Of a stretch of 64,000 bases of DNA, positions 1 through 10,800 are shown in pieces. Position 1 is the stretch's first letter; the number at the start of each line of letters is the position of its first letter. The translations under genes and the position numbers were made by a program. The stretch is from Polysphondylium violaceum (Eukaryota; Evosea; Eumycetozoa; Dictyosteliales; Dictyosteliaceae), in NCBI GenBank assembly GCA_000277445.1, contig AJWJ01000002.1, forward strand, positions 96,970 through 160,969, written 5' to 3'. The notes beneath the pieces are model-generated. The model was given only the letters and a program-made list of their open reading frames with translations, was not told the DNA's origin and made no database searches.

Positions 1-566
1 CATATGCTCAAGCAGATCCCCGTTCACATCCATTTCTCGTTCTTATCAAAAAGTGGGCCACTGTAAAAGGTATATCATCAGCCTCAGGTGGCGGCTTCCT
101 GTCCTCATATTCGTGGACTAACCTAGCCATATTTTTCCTTCAGACCATCAATCCACCCGTGTTACCATGCATCCAGTTTCCCCAAGGCCTCCAACACCCA
201 CTCAATTGGGAGAGTGCCAATACACTAAAGCTTGATCAATTGCTGCTCGCCTTTTTTATATTTTACTCGACATTTAATTTCAACGATAACCTTGTATCGA
301 TCTCCAAGGGCGTGATGAGTAGAGTTGAGGACAGCATATTCCAACAACTCAAAGTTGGCAAAAACTGGTCAGTCTTTATCCAAGATCCGCTCCTTGATGA
401 CGTCAACACCGGACGATGGCTCAAGCCATGCAAATACAACACCATCAAACTTGAACTAAACGCGGCAGTCTGTGTTCTCGCCTCTGGATCTCCTCTCTCC
501 ACCCATCTCTTTCATTCTGTCGATAAAACAAATCTAGTGCTATCACCCAAACATACTCTTAATTAA
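1..566 (+). CDS. Non-canonical poly(A) polymerase / terminal uridylyltransferase-like protein, 3' part
   Basis: The 5' end lies outside the window; reading starts at position 3 and runs open to TAA at 564-566. The visible 187 residues match the C-terminal half of the PAP/TUTase nucleotidyltransferase family. They contain a helix ending in LVLIKKWA, a glycine-rich SASGGGFLSSY stretch followed by a hydrophobic helix, the VLPCIQ segment, and the PAP-associated box with LLLAFFIFYSTFNF. These enzymes add untemplated A or U to RNA 3' ends. The catalytic aspartates would be upstream and cannot be checked, so activity is not shown. An ATG at 159 is internal and should not be used as the start. The family call is fairly firm; poly(A) versus poly(U) specificity is unknown. 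Confidence 0.75.
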   Translation, partial: YAQADPRSHPFLVLIKKWATVKGISSASGGGFLSSYSWTNLAIFFLQTINPPVLPCIQFPQGLQHPLNWESANTLKLDQLLLAFFIFYSTFNFNDNLVSISKGVMSRVEDSIFQQLKVGKNWSVFIQDPLLDDVNTGRWLKPCKYNTIKLELNAAVCVLASGSPLSTHLFHSVDKTNLVLSPKHTLN

Positions 567-781
567 TAATAAAAGTTTTTGTGTTGGTATCAATACCTAT
601 ATTATTTTTATTAGATTAATGAATCTATTTGACCAGCATTGAGGTATTCCATTTTCACACTATAGATTTCGACAAATTTAAAAATCAAATTGGCCTCAGA
701 GGACAATTTACTTCATTCAAAATCAAATGCAAAATCAGATTTTTTTTTTTTTTTTTTTTTTTAATTCTCAGCCACAAGAAC

Positions 782-3016
782 ATGAAAATCACAGAATATA
801 AAGAGGATACTTGTTGTAAAAACAAAGAGGTAGAGGAAGAAGAAGAACAGCATCAACATAATAAACAAATAATAGAAAATGATATAAACTTGACAAAGCT
901 ATCCATAGAAACACAATCAAACAACACAATTATAAAGGCCGTTGGTAGGGGAGACCAAACAGATGCATTGAAGTTATTAAATGATGACAATAGTTTAGTA
1001 TTTGCATCTAGTTCTGATCAATATGGCACTACCATCCTCCATCTTGCTTCACAAATGAAAATGTATAGATTGGTTAAAGTATTGTTAAACATCATATACG
1101 ACAACGATCAACTCGAATTTGATATCGATCAAAAAGATATCAACGGAAACACTGCACTCCACTATGCATGTTCTTCATCAATTAATGAATTGTTAAACAA
1201 TAGTAGTAGTAGTAATAATAGTAATAGTAATAATATACCAATATCACCAATAGTTAAGGTCAATACAGAGTATTTGAATGATAGTAAATCTACGAGAGCA
1301 CATATAGTCACACTATTGCTGGAGAGAGGGGCAACGCCTGATCTATTAAACAACAATAATATGTCACCTATGCATTTGGCATCCAAAGAGATTGATTTTG
1401 ATACAGTGCAACTTCTGTCGTCTTATAATGCCAAACCAACGCCTCATTATAAAAAGATTGATATCTCTAGCTATTCATTAAAGTTGCAGAGTCTACTTCC
1501 TCTGACAAAATATGAGGAATCTCGACTCGAGGAAAAGAAACAAAGCATTCATTCTAAAATAGACCCTGCAACCAAAGGCATCAAGGGTCCTTCATGTCTT
1601 CATTACTCGTTGTCAAATTTAAAGCTTATTAAATCAATCTCACTCGATATCTGTAATACAGCCACAACAGCGGTGCAAGGCAAGGATATAGACATCAAGT
1701 TTGAAAAACAACATCCTTTACTTAAACTCATAAAGCTGTTTGGCGATTTACTATGGAATGCAAACGAAATCGATGAAACAACAGGTAGAAATGCATTCTC
1801 TCAATTCATACACACATGGCCTTGTACAGAGGAGCAAGTCAGCGAGTTGGTCGAGAGCAAGGAACAAGAGGTCATGTTTAGTAAATTGGTGTTTGGCATC
1901 GTCAGAATGCTCTGCCAATCAGATAGATTTGATCTCTCGAGATGCAATGAGTTGTCGGTGTTCAAGACAGACAATGACATGGCAGAGACTCCGCTGGGTT
2001 TGTGTGCGTTGTATCCCGCCAAGATCCTTGTACTCCAGCAAATACTAAACTATCTATTGACCTGCACACCCGTCAATGTCCAACACCAAGTGATCGAATC
2101 AGTCAATAGTAAAGGCCAAACAGCGCTATTCTTGGCATGTTCGATTGGCAACCACCAGGCAGTAAACGAACTCCTCGAAGCAGGCGCCAATCCCAACGCG
2201 CTCGACTCGTTTGGTCAATCGGTGTTTCACGAGACTCTTGAATTCTCGCACTATGACATCGCCAAGAAGCTAGTCATGTGCGGTGCAGATGTCAATAAAC
2301 CCATGTCTGTGTATCCGCAATCGACACCACTGCACATTGTTGCGCAACAAGGAGACCTCGACATGTTTGACTTCCTCATCAAACACGGCGCACTCCTCGA
2401 TTCACTTGATGGTGAGAAACAGACCGTCCTCCAAGTGACTCAAAACCCCGACATCACCGACTACATTAACGCACACGTGCAGGTGACCCTGATCCAGCGC
2501 TGCCAGGTCGTCTTGCCTAAATACGATTTCTCTAACCAACTCCTCATCCACCTCGCCACTCAATACGGCTCCTCCACCCAACTGGCTCAACAACAATTGA
2601 AAAACTCTGTGATCACCAAACACGACCAATCCCCAACCTGCTGTTGTTCCCAAGCCAGCATCACCATCAACAATGCTAAAAACCACTCCATTCGATTCAA
2701 ACTCCGTTGTCGTGGTGAACCTTTTTTCAAATACATGACTCTCTACCACAAGACGTTTGTCCATTTGGTGGGTATTATCCAAAATCGTTATAAATCCAGT
2801 ATTGCATTAAACTCTACACCATTGGTGACACAGAGTACCAGTAATATCAACACCAACAACACATTATATCATGACTCTATCCAACAATTTAACAATCAAT
2901 ACATAAAGTCAATAGTACTTTTACCAAATGTATTAATCACTCAAGATGACGATTTATATTATCTCAAAGATGATGACGAAATAGAAGTAGATTTTAAAGT
3001 TCATTTATTTAAATAA
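782..3016 (+). CDS. Ankyrin repeat protein with conserved C-terminal module
   Basis: Single exon, 744 residues from the ATG at 782. An in-frame ATG at 629 would add 51 residues that translate a T-run (741-762) into poly-Phe, so the 782 start is preferred. Ankyrin repeats are visible near residues 70-140 (TILHLASQ, GNTALHYAC), 200-225 (MSPMHLAS), 445-475 (GQTALFLACSIGNHQAV) and 510-550 (STPLHIVAQQGDLDMFDFL). An acidic Glu-rich leader and an Asn/Ser tract interrupt the N-terminal part. The last ~110 residues are non-ankyrin and end in a beta-rich stretch (IVLLPNVLI, then DDDEIEVDF) that resembles a ubiquitin- or PB1-like fold; that is inference. No catalytic residues are seen. A scaffolding role is likely, and the partner is unknown. 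Confidence 0.8.
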   Translation: MKITEYKEDTCCKNKEVEEEEEQHQHNKQIIENDINLTKLSIETQSNNTIIKAVGRGDQTDALKLLNDDNSLVFASSSDQYGTTILHLASQMKMYRLVKVLLNIIYDNDQLEFDIDQKDINGNTALHYACSSSINELLNNSSSSNNSNSNNIPISPIVKVNTEYLNDSKSTRAHIVTLLLERGATPDLLNNNNMSPMHLASKEIDFDTVQLLSSYNAKPTPHYKKIDISSYSLKLQSLLPLTKYEESRLEEKKQSIHSKIDPATKGIKGPSCLHYSLSNLKLIKSISLDICNTATTAVQGKDIDIKFEKQHPLLKLIKLFGDLLWNANEIDETTGRNAFSQFIHTWPCTEEQVSELVESKEQEVMFSKLVFGIVRMLCQSDRFDLSRCNELSVFKTDNDMAETPLGLCALYPAKILVLQQILNYLLTCTPVNVQHQVIESVNSKGQTALFLACSIGNHQAVNELLEAGANPNALDSFGQSVFHETLEFSHYDIAKKLVMCGADVNKPMSVYPQSTPLHIVAQQGDLDMFDFLIKHGALLDSLDGEKQTVLQVTQNPDITDYINAHVQVTLIQRCQVVLPKYDFSNQLLIHLATQYGSSTQLAQQQLKNSVITKHDQSPTCCCSQASITINNAKNHSIRFKLRCRGEPFFKYMTLYHKTFVHLVGIIQNRYKSSIALNSTPLVTQSTSNINTNNTLYHDSIQQFNNQYIKSIVLLPNVLITQDDDLYYLKDDDEIEVDFKVHLFK

Positions 3017-3100
3017 ATTGCTTTGTGTTATATTGATTATTTTAATGAGGCACTGGTTTGGTATGCAATATCAAGATATATGTCTTTTTCATTTGTTTAT

Positions 3101-4366
3101 TTAATTGATTATGCAAACTGGAGTACCATTTGAATTGTGTTGGACTTTTCCATCACAGCTTTTACAATCAGTTCCATAGAAATTGGGTAAACAAGAACAT
3201 CCTCCATTTAAACATGCAAAGTAACCTGATGGACCACAGTCATATTGGTTGTAACAAATCTCTGGAATAGTGGTACCACTCTTGAATGAGGTACAACGAG
3301 GTATTCCTTTAGAGTCCCAAAGAATTAAACCGTTTGGACATTTTCCATCCAAATTATTGAACCCAACAGCTGGTTGACAGAGATGATCAGATGTAGAGTT
3401 GTATAGATAGTTTTGGTAATTACCACTTGTGGAAAGAACAGATTTAATGGAGCCATCATTGGTTTGGAAATACACAATACCATTGAACTCTGTTAAAGAC
3501 AAAACATTTTCATTGGATACAATTTGAATAGGACCAGAACTGCCATCGACAGGGAATTTCTTAATACCACCATTGAAAGAGTAGTAAATCAAATCACGTA
3601 CCATGATAAAGTCTGTGAGTTTACCAATATCGGAATCTGAACCAATTTTAATTAATTTGTCTTGGGTGCAATTCAAACAGTCTACGGATCCTTTTAATAT
3701 ATTTCCGTCATAGGTAGACATATAGATATCTTTGGAGTTTCTTTGATCCAGTGCAATTCCATTGACAATTTGGTTCTGGTACAAGAGGATGGAGGATTCT
3801 GCATCGGCTTTTACCGTTGGTAGTTTGTTGAATTTGTAAATACCATAAGCACCATACACACTTAAGTCAGCATCTACGAGGTAACGTGCAAAGTCAATGA
3901 CAAAGGGTGTGTTGTGGATATTGAAAACAGGAGTGATTGTGTTATCCCCTTGACCGCCCTTGAGAATGGAAAACACGGGAGTACCAGCTTGATTCATAAT
4001 GTAGTAATAGTAGTCGGCTTTGGGGACAAAGGCAAGAAACTTGAATATATGATTGGCGCCAGCTCCTTCTTCAATCTCTCCATTGATATTAAAGAATTTA
4101 TGGATTTCACCTCCAAAACCATTGTTGTTTACAATAGGCACTCTAAACATTGCAGGCACGCCATAAGGACCATTGTGGGAGGAATTGTATTTACCGGCAA
4201 TTAGAAGATTAAAGTTGTCATCATAATCTATACCAGGATAGAAATTCAATTTCCCGTTACACACTGCAAATGGATACCCAACACCACATTGATAATCACT
4301 ATCACAGCTATACACTACAGTAAATGGTAGAATTATTATAAAACATAGAAATGTATATATTTTCAT
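3101..4366 (-). CDS. Secreted EGF-like protein with beta-propeller-like body
   Basis: Single-exon gene of 421 residues with a clear signal peptide (MKIYTFLCFIIILPFTVVYS, then mature Cys). The central ~300 residues are beta-rich with spaced SIKSV, GIKKF and GNILKG units, suggesting NHL/propeller-like repeats. The C-terminal ~60 residues are an EGF-like module with LNGGCSCLPNFYGTDC, followed by another Cys-containing stretch. There is no membrane anchor after the EGF module, so the product is probably released or matrix-bound. Several N-x-S/T sites fit passage through the secretory pathway. The exact family is not recognised. A GT-rich promoter element lies about 100 bp upstream. Confidence 0.75.
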   Translation of the reverse strand: MKIYTFLCFIIILPFTVVYSCDSDYQCGVGYPFAVCNGKLNFYPGIDYDDNFNLLIAGKYNSSHNGPYGVPAMFRVPIVNNNGFGGEIHKFFNINGEIEEGAGANHIFKFLAFVPKADYYYYIMNQAGTPVFSILKGGQGDNTITPVFNIHNTPFVIDFARYLVDADLSVYGAYGIYKFNKLPTVKADAESSILLYQNQIVNGIALDQRNSKDIYMSTYDGNILKGSVDCLNCTQDKLIKIGSDSDIGKLTDFIMVRDLIYYSFNGGIKKFPVDGSSGPIQIVSNENVLSLTEFNGIVYFQTNDGSIKSVLSTSGNYQNYLYNSTSDHLCQPAVGFNNLDGKCPNGLILWDSKGIPRCTSFKSGTTIPEICYNQYDCGPSGYFACLNGGCSCLPNFYGTDCKSCDGKVQHNSNGTPVCIIN

Positions 4367-4703
4367 TTTTAGTATTTATTTCTAGAAATATTATGTGTTT
4401 ATGTTTTATTTATCCTTTTACCTTTTTCAAAAATCAATTATGGAAATGAATTAAAATGGTGTGTGATGTGGGGGTGATATTTCAATAGTTACCATTCTAG
4501 ATTCTCAACCCCAATCTAGTTTTTCCATTTTACAAATTTACATCAATGAAGTTATTTTTAATCTAACCACGTACCCACTTTAGATAATATTATCCATAGA
4601 AGACGATTACCCTCTATCCCTATATCCAAATTTAAATAATATTATATTATAAATAAACATTAATTTATTTAACAATCTAATATAGTCATCGAAATCATGA
4701 TGA
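4367..4703. other. Intergenic spacer with GT-rich element
   Basis: AT-rich spacer between the start of the EGF-like gene and the stop of the PIG-P gene, both on the minus strand. It holds no coding-like frame. The only notable sequence is a G/T-rich run around 4458-4478, described separately. Confidence 0.7.
4457..4478 (-). promoter_or_regulatory. Possible G/C-rich promoter element (ATCACCCCCAC in gene orientation)
   Basis: A G/T-rich run, including GTGTGTG and GTGGGGGTGAT, stands out in AT-rich sequence about 100 bp upstream of the EGF-like gene. Read in gene orientation it is CA/C-rich, as in the GT/CA-rich promoter boxes bound by dictyostelid G-box binding factor (known class). The same 11-mer occurs at 7861 and 61899, also upstream of minus-strand genes. 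Function is inferred only. Confidence 0.3.
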
Positions 4704-5930
4704 TTATCTCGGAGACTTTGTTGTGTTTATTGATAAAGAAGATGTATTTAAAGCATTTCTTTTAGTATTTAAAGTAGGTGTGTTAGTTGATGATGATGAT
4801 AATGATGTTGATATTGATGTTGTTGCTGAGCTATTAAATAATGTTGTAGAGTTGTTTGGTAAAGAGTTGTAATTTATATTTGAAAAAGAAGTTGAAAGAT
4901 TAAATGATGTTGATGACGATGTAGGAGTACTCGATCCACTACTATTGTTTTTAGATGTAATAAGATTATTGATTCTATTTCTTGCTGCTGTTGTTGTTGT
5001 TGTGGGTGTTGCTGTATTACTTGTCGGTGTCGATGATTTATTGTTATTTAATAACTTTATATCCAAATTCTTTTGATAGAGTATTTGATTAACGATTGAT
5101 ATGGGGATGTCTTCAAGGGGTGGAATAGATTCGGGTAAGTAAGAGAAATGAGAGTCTGATTCTTGAGAGAATTGATCCTTGAATGTGTTGAAAGACTCTA
5201 ATGGTTGTGTGATAATTAAATTGATACAAAAGTAAACAGATAGACCAAATATAATACAAACGATAATATACATTGGTATAGCGATGGCCCAATACTTGTT
5301 TGGGTAATAATGTACACCAAGCTCTGCTAAAGCACTCTCTGGTATAAATGCCCAAAGTAGATAGATAATGTATCCTAAAAATGTAGCTATCCAATAAACA
5401 AATCCATAGACTTCTGTATTTGCACCTTTGGTTGTTGTTTGTTGAACTGGTTGTTGTGGTTGTAGTTGTTGGGATGACGATACTTGTTGTTGTTGTTGCT
5501 GAGATGAAGCTAATAGAGGTGTAGTATTTAATGATTGATTTACACCGAGTGATGAAGTAGAAATAGGTGATAAAGTATTTGATGGTGTAGCTATTGTTGA
5601 TGTTGGTAATACAGGAACTGTTGTAGTCGTTGCAGTTGTTGATAATGACGATGTTGTTGTATTTATCCCACCTGCGCTCATACCCAGACTAATATTACTG
5701 CTATTTATATTACCATCAAAAGGATTTAACTGAAATGATGGTATAACTAAAGGATGGGGAGTGGATGAAGATGTAGCTGATTGAAGTACAGGTGATGTTG
5801 TCAATGAAGATCCCAATCTACTGTTTGATGAATTCAGTATACTAATATTTCCTCCACTACCTGTCAAAGTACTCTGATGACTAAGTCTTCTTTGATGACC
5901 ATAATGTGTTCTTAATTCATGACTACTCAT
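4704..5930 (-). CDS. pigP: GPI-GlcNAc transferase subunit P (PIG-P domain protein)
   Basis: Single exon, 408 residues. Residues about 172-262 form a PIG-P domain: VYGFVYW, a first membrane span ending in LLWAFIPE, the LGVHYYPNKYWAIAIP signature, a second span, and the ITQPLESF tail. PIG-P is a small subunit of the ER enzyme that moves GlcNAc from UDP-GlcNAc to phosphatidylinositol, the first step of GPI anchor synthesis. The family is usually 120-200 residues. Here a ~170-residue Ser/Thr/Gln-rich leader and a ~145-residue Ser/Asn/Thr-rich tail flank the core, as is common for homopolymer expansion in this group. The start is the only ATG before the leader. The domain call is strong; the role of the extensions is unknown. 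Confidence 0.85.
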   Translation of the reverse strand: MSSHELRTHYGHQRRLSHQSTLTGSGGNISILNSSNSRLGSSLTTSPVLQSATSSSTPHPLVIPSFQLNPFDGNINSSNISLGMSAGGINTTTSSLSTTATTTTVPVLPTSTIATPSNTLSPISTSSLGVNQSLNTTPLLASSQQQQQQVSSSQQLQPQQPVQQTTTKGANTEVYGFVYWIATFLGYIIYLLWAFIPESALAELGVHYYPNKYWAIAIPMYIIVCIIFGLSVYFCINLIITQPLESFNTFKDQFSQESDSHFSYLPESIPPLEDIPISIVNQILYQKNLDIKLLNNNKSSTPTSNTATPTTTTTAARNRINNLITSKNNSSGSSTPTSSSTSFNLSTSFSNINYNSLPNNSTTLFNSSATTSISTSLSSSSTNTPTLNTKRNALNTSSLSINTTKSPR

Positions 5931-6143
5931 TACTTTCTATCTAAAGAGCATATTACCTTGAACAAACAAATAATATCTCGTTGAAAAAAACAAATTTAAT
6001 TTTTTTTTTTTTTTTTTTTGGCCAACGCAATAAATCTTTGATCTTGGATTTAAAAAATGAAAAAGATAGATATAGATAGTTTAGTTTTATAAAATATTTA
6101 TAATAATAAATGATATTATTTATTTATTTATTTAATGAAAGAT

Positions 6144-7558
6144 TTATTTTTTTGGTTGAACCTTGGCCTTTGGCTTTGGCTTGGTGAATGGAATGAAATC
6201 CATGCCCAAGTATGGTCTAAGAGGAGTTGGGACATTGATACCACCTTCGGTTTGATAGTTTTCAAGGATACAGCAAATGACTCTGGTAGTGGCAGCGAGG
6301 GTAGAGTTGAGCATGTGAACGTATTTCTTTTGTTGTTGACCTTGTTTCTTCATACCACAACGGATTTCCAAATCACGAGATTGGTAGTCAGTGCAATTGG
6401 AGCAAGAGACCAATTCTCTGTACTCATTGTAACCTGGGAACCAGCATTCGAGATCATATTTTCTGGCGGCGGCATTGTTGAGAGCACCAGAGACAATGTT
6501 GACAACACGATATGGGAGACCGAGTTCTTGGTAGAAGGCTTCGGCATTGCCCAACATTTCATCTTGCATATCCCAGCTCTTTTCTGGTTCGGTGATGCAA
6601 AATTGTTCAATCTTTTCAAATTGATGGACTCTAAAGATACCCCAGTTGTCTTTACCAGAGGAACCGGCCTCCTTACGGAAGTTGGTTGAGTAACCGGCGT
6701 ATTTCTTGGGGAGTTCCTTTTCTTCGATCCACTCACGACGATGGTAGGCAGAGATTGGTTGTTCAGAGGTAGCAATCAAGTACTTTTCGTTGTCTTCACC
6801 TTCGCCGCTGACCTTGTAGAGTTCTTCGTCAAATTGTTCGAGTTGGGCAGTTTCGGCCATGATCTCCTTTTTCATAAAGTATGGAGTTTGGAGAGCAGTG
6901 AATCCCTTTTTGGTCAAAAAGGCCAAAGCATAGTTGATGACGGCTTGATTTAACAAGACACCCATACCCTTGAGGAAATAACCTCTGTGACCAGCAACTT
7001 CTGAACCTCTTTCTGGTTCATAACCGTCAATCATTTCCAAGAGTTCGTGATGATGGAGTAAATCTGGTGAGGTCTTGCATTCACCCCAAGTTTTTTCAAC
7101 TCTGTTGTTGTCTTCATTGTCACTGATGGGTACTGAGCTGTGAACAATGTTACCGATTGGTTTTAATTTCTTTCTCAAAAGTTCTTCAACTCTAGCAGTT
7201 TCAATCTTTAAGTTTGCAATATTTTTATCCAAAGCTTCACATTGTGCAATCAAATCATCAGCACTTTCTCCAGCTTTCTTTTTCATTGCAACTGCTTTAT
7301 TAAGTTTAGCATATTCAGCATTTGCTTGATCTAATGAATATTTAGCTATAATAATAATATTATTAATATTAGTATCTCTACTCTATCTCTGTATCTCTGT
7401 ATCTCCTTATCTTTTCTATTACTTTTCTTTACAGTGGCATCTAATTCAATGATCTCATCGACAGTTTCAACTGGCTTGTATCTAGCAGCTTGTGATTGAC
7501 GAATAATGTCTGGATTTCCACCCTTATCGGCACGGAATTGAACAATATCTAAACCCAT
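6144..7558 (-). CDS. serS: Serine--tRNA ligase, cytosolic
   Basis: Two exons, 7423-7558 and 6144-7345. The 77-nt intron has donor GTAATAG and acceptor ATTATAG; phase 1 on both sides restores the arm sequence ELDATVKKTKYSLDQANAEY. The N-terminal ~110 residues are the coiled-coil tRNA-binding arm, starting GLDIVQFRADKGGNPDIIR. The class II catalytic core follows: motif 2 around TNFRKEAGSSGKDNWGIFRVH, the QFEKIEQF segment, and motif 3 near CWFPGYNEYRELVSCSNCTD with GGINVPTPLRPYL. A basic PKPKAKVQPKK tail matches eukaryotic cytosolic enzymes. It charges tRNA-Ser. The acidic insert after the arm is usual for eukaryotes. Length 448-450 residues is slightly short for the family but has no gap in core motifs. 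Confidence 0.93.
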
Positions 7559-7899
7559 ATTTATATATAATGTTACTATTGAAAGATCACAATAATAAAA
7601 TGATTTTTAAAAAAAAAAGAATAAGTTTTTTCACGTTTTTTTAGTTTTTAAAAAAAAAATTAGAAAAAAAAAAAAGTAGTGGTGGTTGTATAAAAATAAC
7701 TGGTCCAATGTCAAATTATGAGAACAAACTCTGAAAGGAAATAATAATTTATTTTTCTCAATCCTTATCAGTAAATAATATCGATACTTATCGAGGGGTT
7801 GATGTTGTAAATGGATTAGAGATTGAGTGTGTTTTTTATTAATAATAAAAATAATGTGAAGTGGGGGTGATGGAAAAGTATTTAAACGACAACATTTCA
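7559..7899. other. Intergenic spacer
   Basis: AT-rich spacer between the start of the seryl-tRNA synthetase gene and the stop of the BEACH gene, with A/T homopolymers at 7600-7680. A GTGGGGGTGAT element sits at 7861-7871. A minus-strand open frame here is low in complexity and begins without a supported start; I do not call it a gene. Confidence 0.6.
7861..7871 (-). promoter_or_regulatory. Second copy of the ATCACCCCCAC element
   Basis: Exact copy of the 11-mer seen at 4468-4478 and 61899-61909. It lies about 300 bp upstream of the seryl-tRNA synthetase start and 29 bp beyond the stop of the BEACH gene, so it could belong to either. Regulatory function is inferred from recurrence only. Confidence 0.22.
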
Positions 7900-10800
7900 T
7901 TAGTGATCGGCAAGTGACTTGAGTGTGCCTTGTTCGTCAAATGTGTAGATTATGACTTGACAAGACTCCAACAACACCATCAGTGTCATGGATGTTGGCA
8001 GGCTATAGGACGACTCGGACGAGTAGGTATTGCTACCAGAGCTATTACTAAATTTGCCAACGATGGGTGCACATATCGAGTCTTCGTGCACATTTCCACT
8101 GCCTGTGCCAAAGAGGACGATATCAATGATCTTGTTGTTGGCATTGTAAGAGAATCGAGAGAGATCACGGATATCAAATACATGCACAATCTCGAGATTG
8201 AGCATCTCACGAACAACAATTTGGTATTTGCCAGCGGTAAAGAGATAGTTGATGCCATTTTGTGATCTTGCTATTAACATTTTCACAATACATGGCTGCA
8301 CGTCATTGAGTACCGATTGGATTAATTTACCATTGATAGAGTATCTGTAAAGCACATGATTGCATCCAACAAACTCATTTACATCACTACTATCACTGTC
8401 CTTTGGTTGTTGGGGTTGTTTTGGTTGTTGAGGTTGTTTAGTTTTACGACGAGTTGTAGTAAATTCATCATCGTCATCATCACCAAGTGTCTCTATATCT
8501 TCAATCTCATCTTCATATTCAATTGGTTTCTTGTTGTTGTTATTGTTACTATTACTATTACTATTATTACGAGTGCTGGATTCATTTGAGTAGATAAATA
8601 TTGTACCAAAGTCGTGATCAAAGATCATGGCGTCGATAGAGAATTTTGATGGATGCTTAATGGATCTAATGTATTTACCCTTTCTAAGGGAGTGAATGAT
8701 GACTTGACCATCCTTGGATCCACTCAGACAAATGTCGTTGGCTCGACTGATGGCAATACATGTGATTCCTAGTGTGTGACCACGGAGGATATGGATTGGT
8801 TTGATGGAATAATCAGACTCCATCTCCCACACGATGGCGGTGGTGTCTTCACTGCCAGTGATGATGGTCTTTTGCTCGACAATAATGCCTCCAACACCAA
8901 ATCTTCCACATTGATACTCATCATAGCTGATGCATGTGATAGGGGCCTTGTGGACCAAAGACCCAGTGATGAGCTTCGAGTCGTTGTAGACAATGTGGAG
9001 AGTATAGTCACACTTACCACTGGTCAACAGGATCTTGGGGTTGTTGGGCACTTGGCAGAATGGCTTGCCAATGATGGAACGGAGGCCAACAGAGAGGGAC
9101 AATGGGATCTGGTTTTGGATGAGTGAGGGGGTAAGAGTGGGCAATGCGAGGCCTGCGCCGCCGTCGAGGTAACGGTAGTACTGGGTATCGTTTGCAGCTT
9201 CGCCAATAATGAGAATACGGTTGCCAAACGACGATGTGCCGCCACCTCCACCTCCAACGACGCCACTAATGATGTTGCTGGCGGCGCTGGAAGGGGTAGA
9301 GAGCGAGCCTGGAGGATACACAAACAGACAAAGAGGACTAAAGCTCAGTTGGCTGACCAGCACGGGTTTGAGTTTACGAATAATGTCCAATTTACTCAAT
9401 CGGGCATTGGGGACCGGGTCTCGGGCTGGATGGGCTGAGGTAAAAAGTTGCGAGGGGGTAACTCCAAAATTGTTGATTTGGACCCTAGTGGCCTCACGCA
9501 AGATGGGGTCGTTCATGGCGCCAATGTCGACGCTGCCCTCATACGTAAGATGGTAGAAAACATTGTTTGCATTGACGGCCTCCTTTCCTTTTTGCTTGTA
9601 TCCAAAGATCAGGTCGATCCAGTGGTGGAGGTTGGCCGAGACATAATCGCTCTCGAGGGCCATACGATTCAGGGCCACAAATTTGAATGCTGAGTTGGCC
9701 CAGGGAGGCAAAACAACATTGTCGAGTGGCTTGCCGTTTTGTTTGATGCCCAGATCAAGGTTATTCGAGTTAAGCAAGAATTCGGGTAAATAGAAAAACT
9801 CGGGTGTCAGTTCCTTTACGTCAGACGAACTGTTGAGACAGTTTCTCCAGCAATCAATGATCGAGTCAAACATACGATCGGCGTGGTCAAAATGGCCGCT
9901 TTGGAGCTTGATAAAGTGGGAGGTAAAAGGCTCGCACCGCATCAAAAAGAACATGACGCTGCCACTCGATGAGTAATGGGTGCCATACATAAATGCAGGG
10001 ATCTCGGGTGGACACTGGTTCCATCTCTCCATAAAGAGTTGCAAACGGGCGGGGTTGAGTGCACCAATGGGCTTTTCGAGGTCTCTGTAGATGGCCAGGT
10101 TATCGAGATCGAGTTCCGAAGAGCTATAGTCGGCAATAATCCAGGGAAACACAGGGTACTGGTTGAGATCGTTGTAAGTACGTCCGGCAATGGTGTTGAG
10201 AGTCATGAGATACTCAAAATTACTAATCTCTCGTCTTTTCCATCGCTGTGTGGGGTTGAGGTACTTGATCACGGCTTGTTGAGGCGAGTTGTAGTCAAAG
10301 AATTGACTCGAGTTGGTCTTGAAGATCACGCCGGGATCGCCACACAGATGGCTGATGTGCTTGGATATTTGCACGACAATGGCCTGTTTGGGAAAGTTGA
10401 CGAGAATCGAGGGCTTGTCCGAAAAGAAAAACTCGAGTGCTGTGGGGAGTAAGAGGTATCGTCTGTTTTGGAGGCCGACAATTTTTTTGATTTGGTATCG
10501 CTTCTCTTTGAGAAACTTTGAAGGGATCACGGGGTCCTCTTGGGTGACGTTGGGCGAAAACACGATCGAGTCTTGGTAGATACACATACGCACACGGACC
10601 ACCTGCATGGGCTTGATGATCTCGCCATAGGCAGTGTACTCGAGCTTTTGGTGAGGGGGTGGTTGTTTGGCGGTGGTGTGGTGGTGGTGGGCCAGGCCTT
10701 GGGTGGAAGGGAGCATGGCCATTGTGGATCTGGCAGCGGCCTGGGTCATTGCGACAGTGTTGGCAATGGAGGATGCAAGAATGGACGATGCCGATGACGC

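Noticed and set aside
629-781. Upstream start adding 51 residues to the ankyrin protein at 782
   Set aside because: The extension translates a long T-run into poly-Phe and looks like leader DNA, not protein.
7423-7433. Earlier donor GTAAAG for the seryl-tRNA synthetase intron
   Set aside because: It ends exon 1 in phase 0 and breaks the frame of exon 2; the GTAATAG donor keeps frame and family length.
7631-7900. 89-codon minus-strand frame abutting the BEACH stop
   Set aside because: Low-complexity, AT-driven, no homology-like motif and no supported start.
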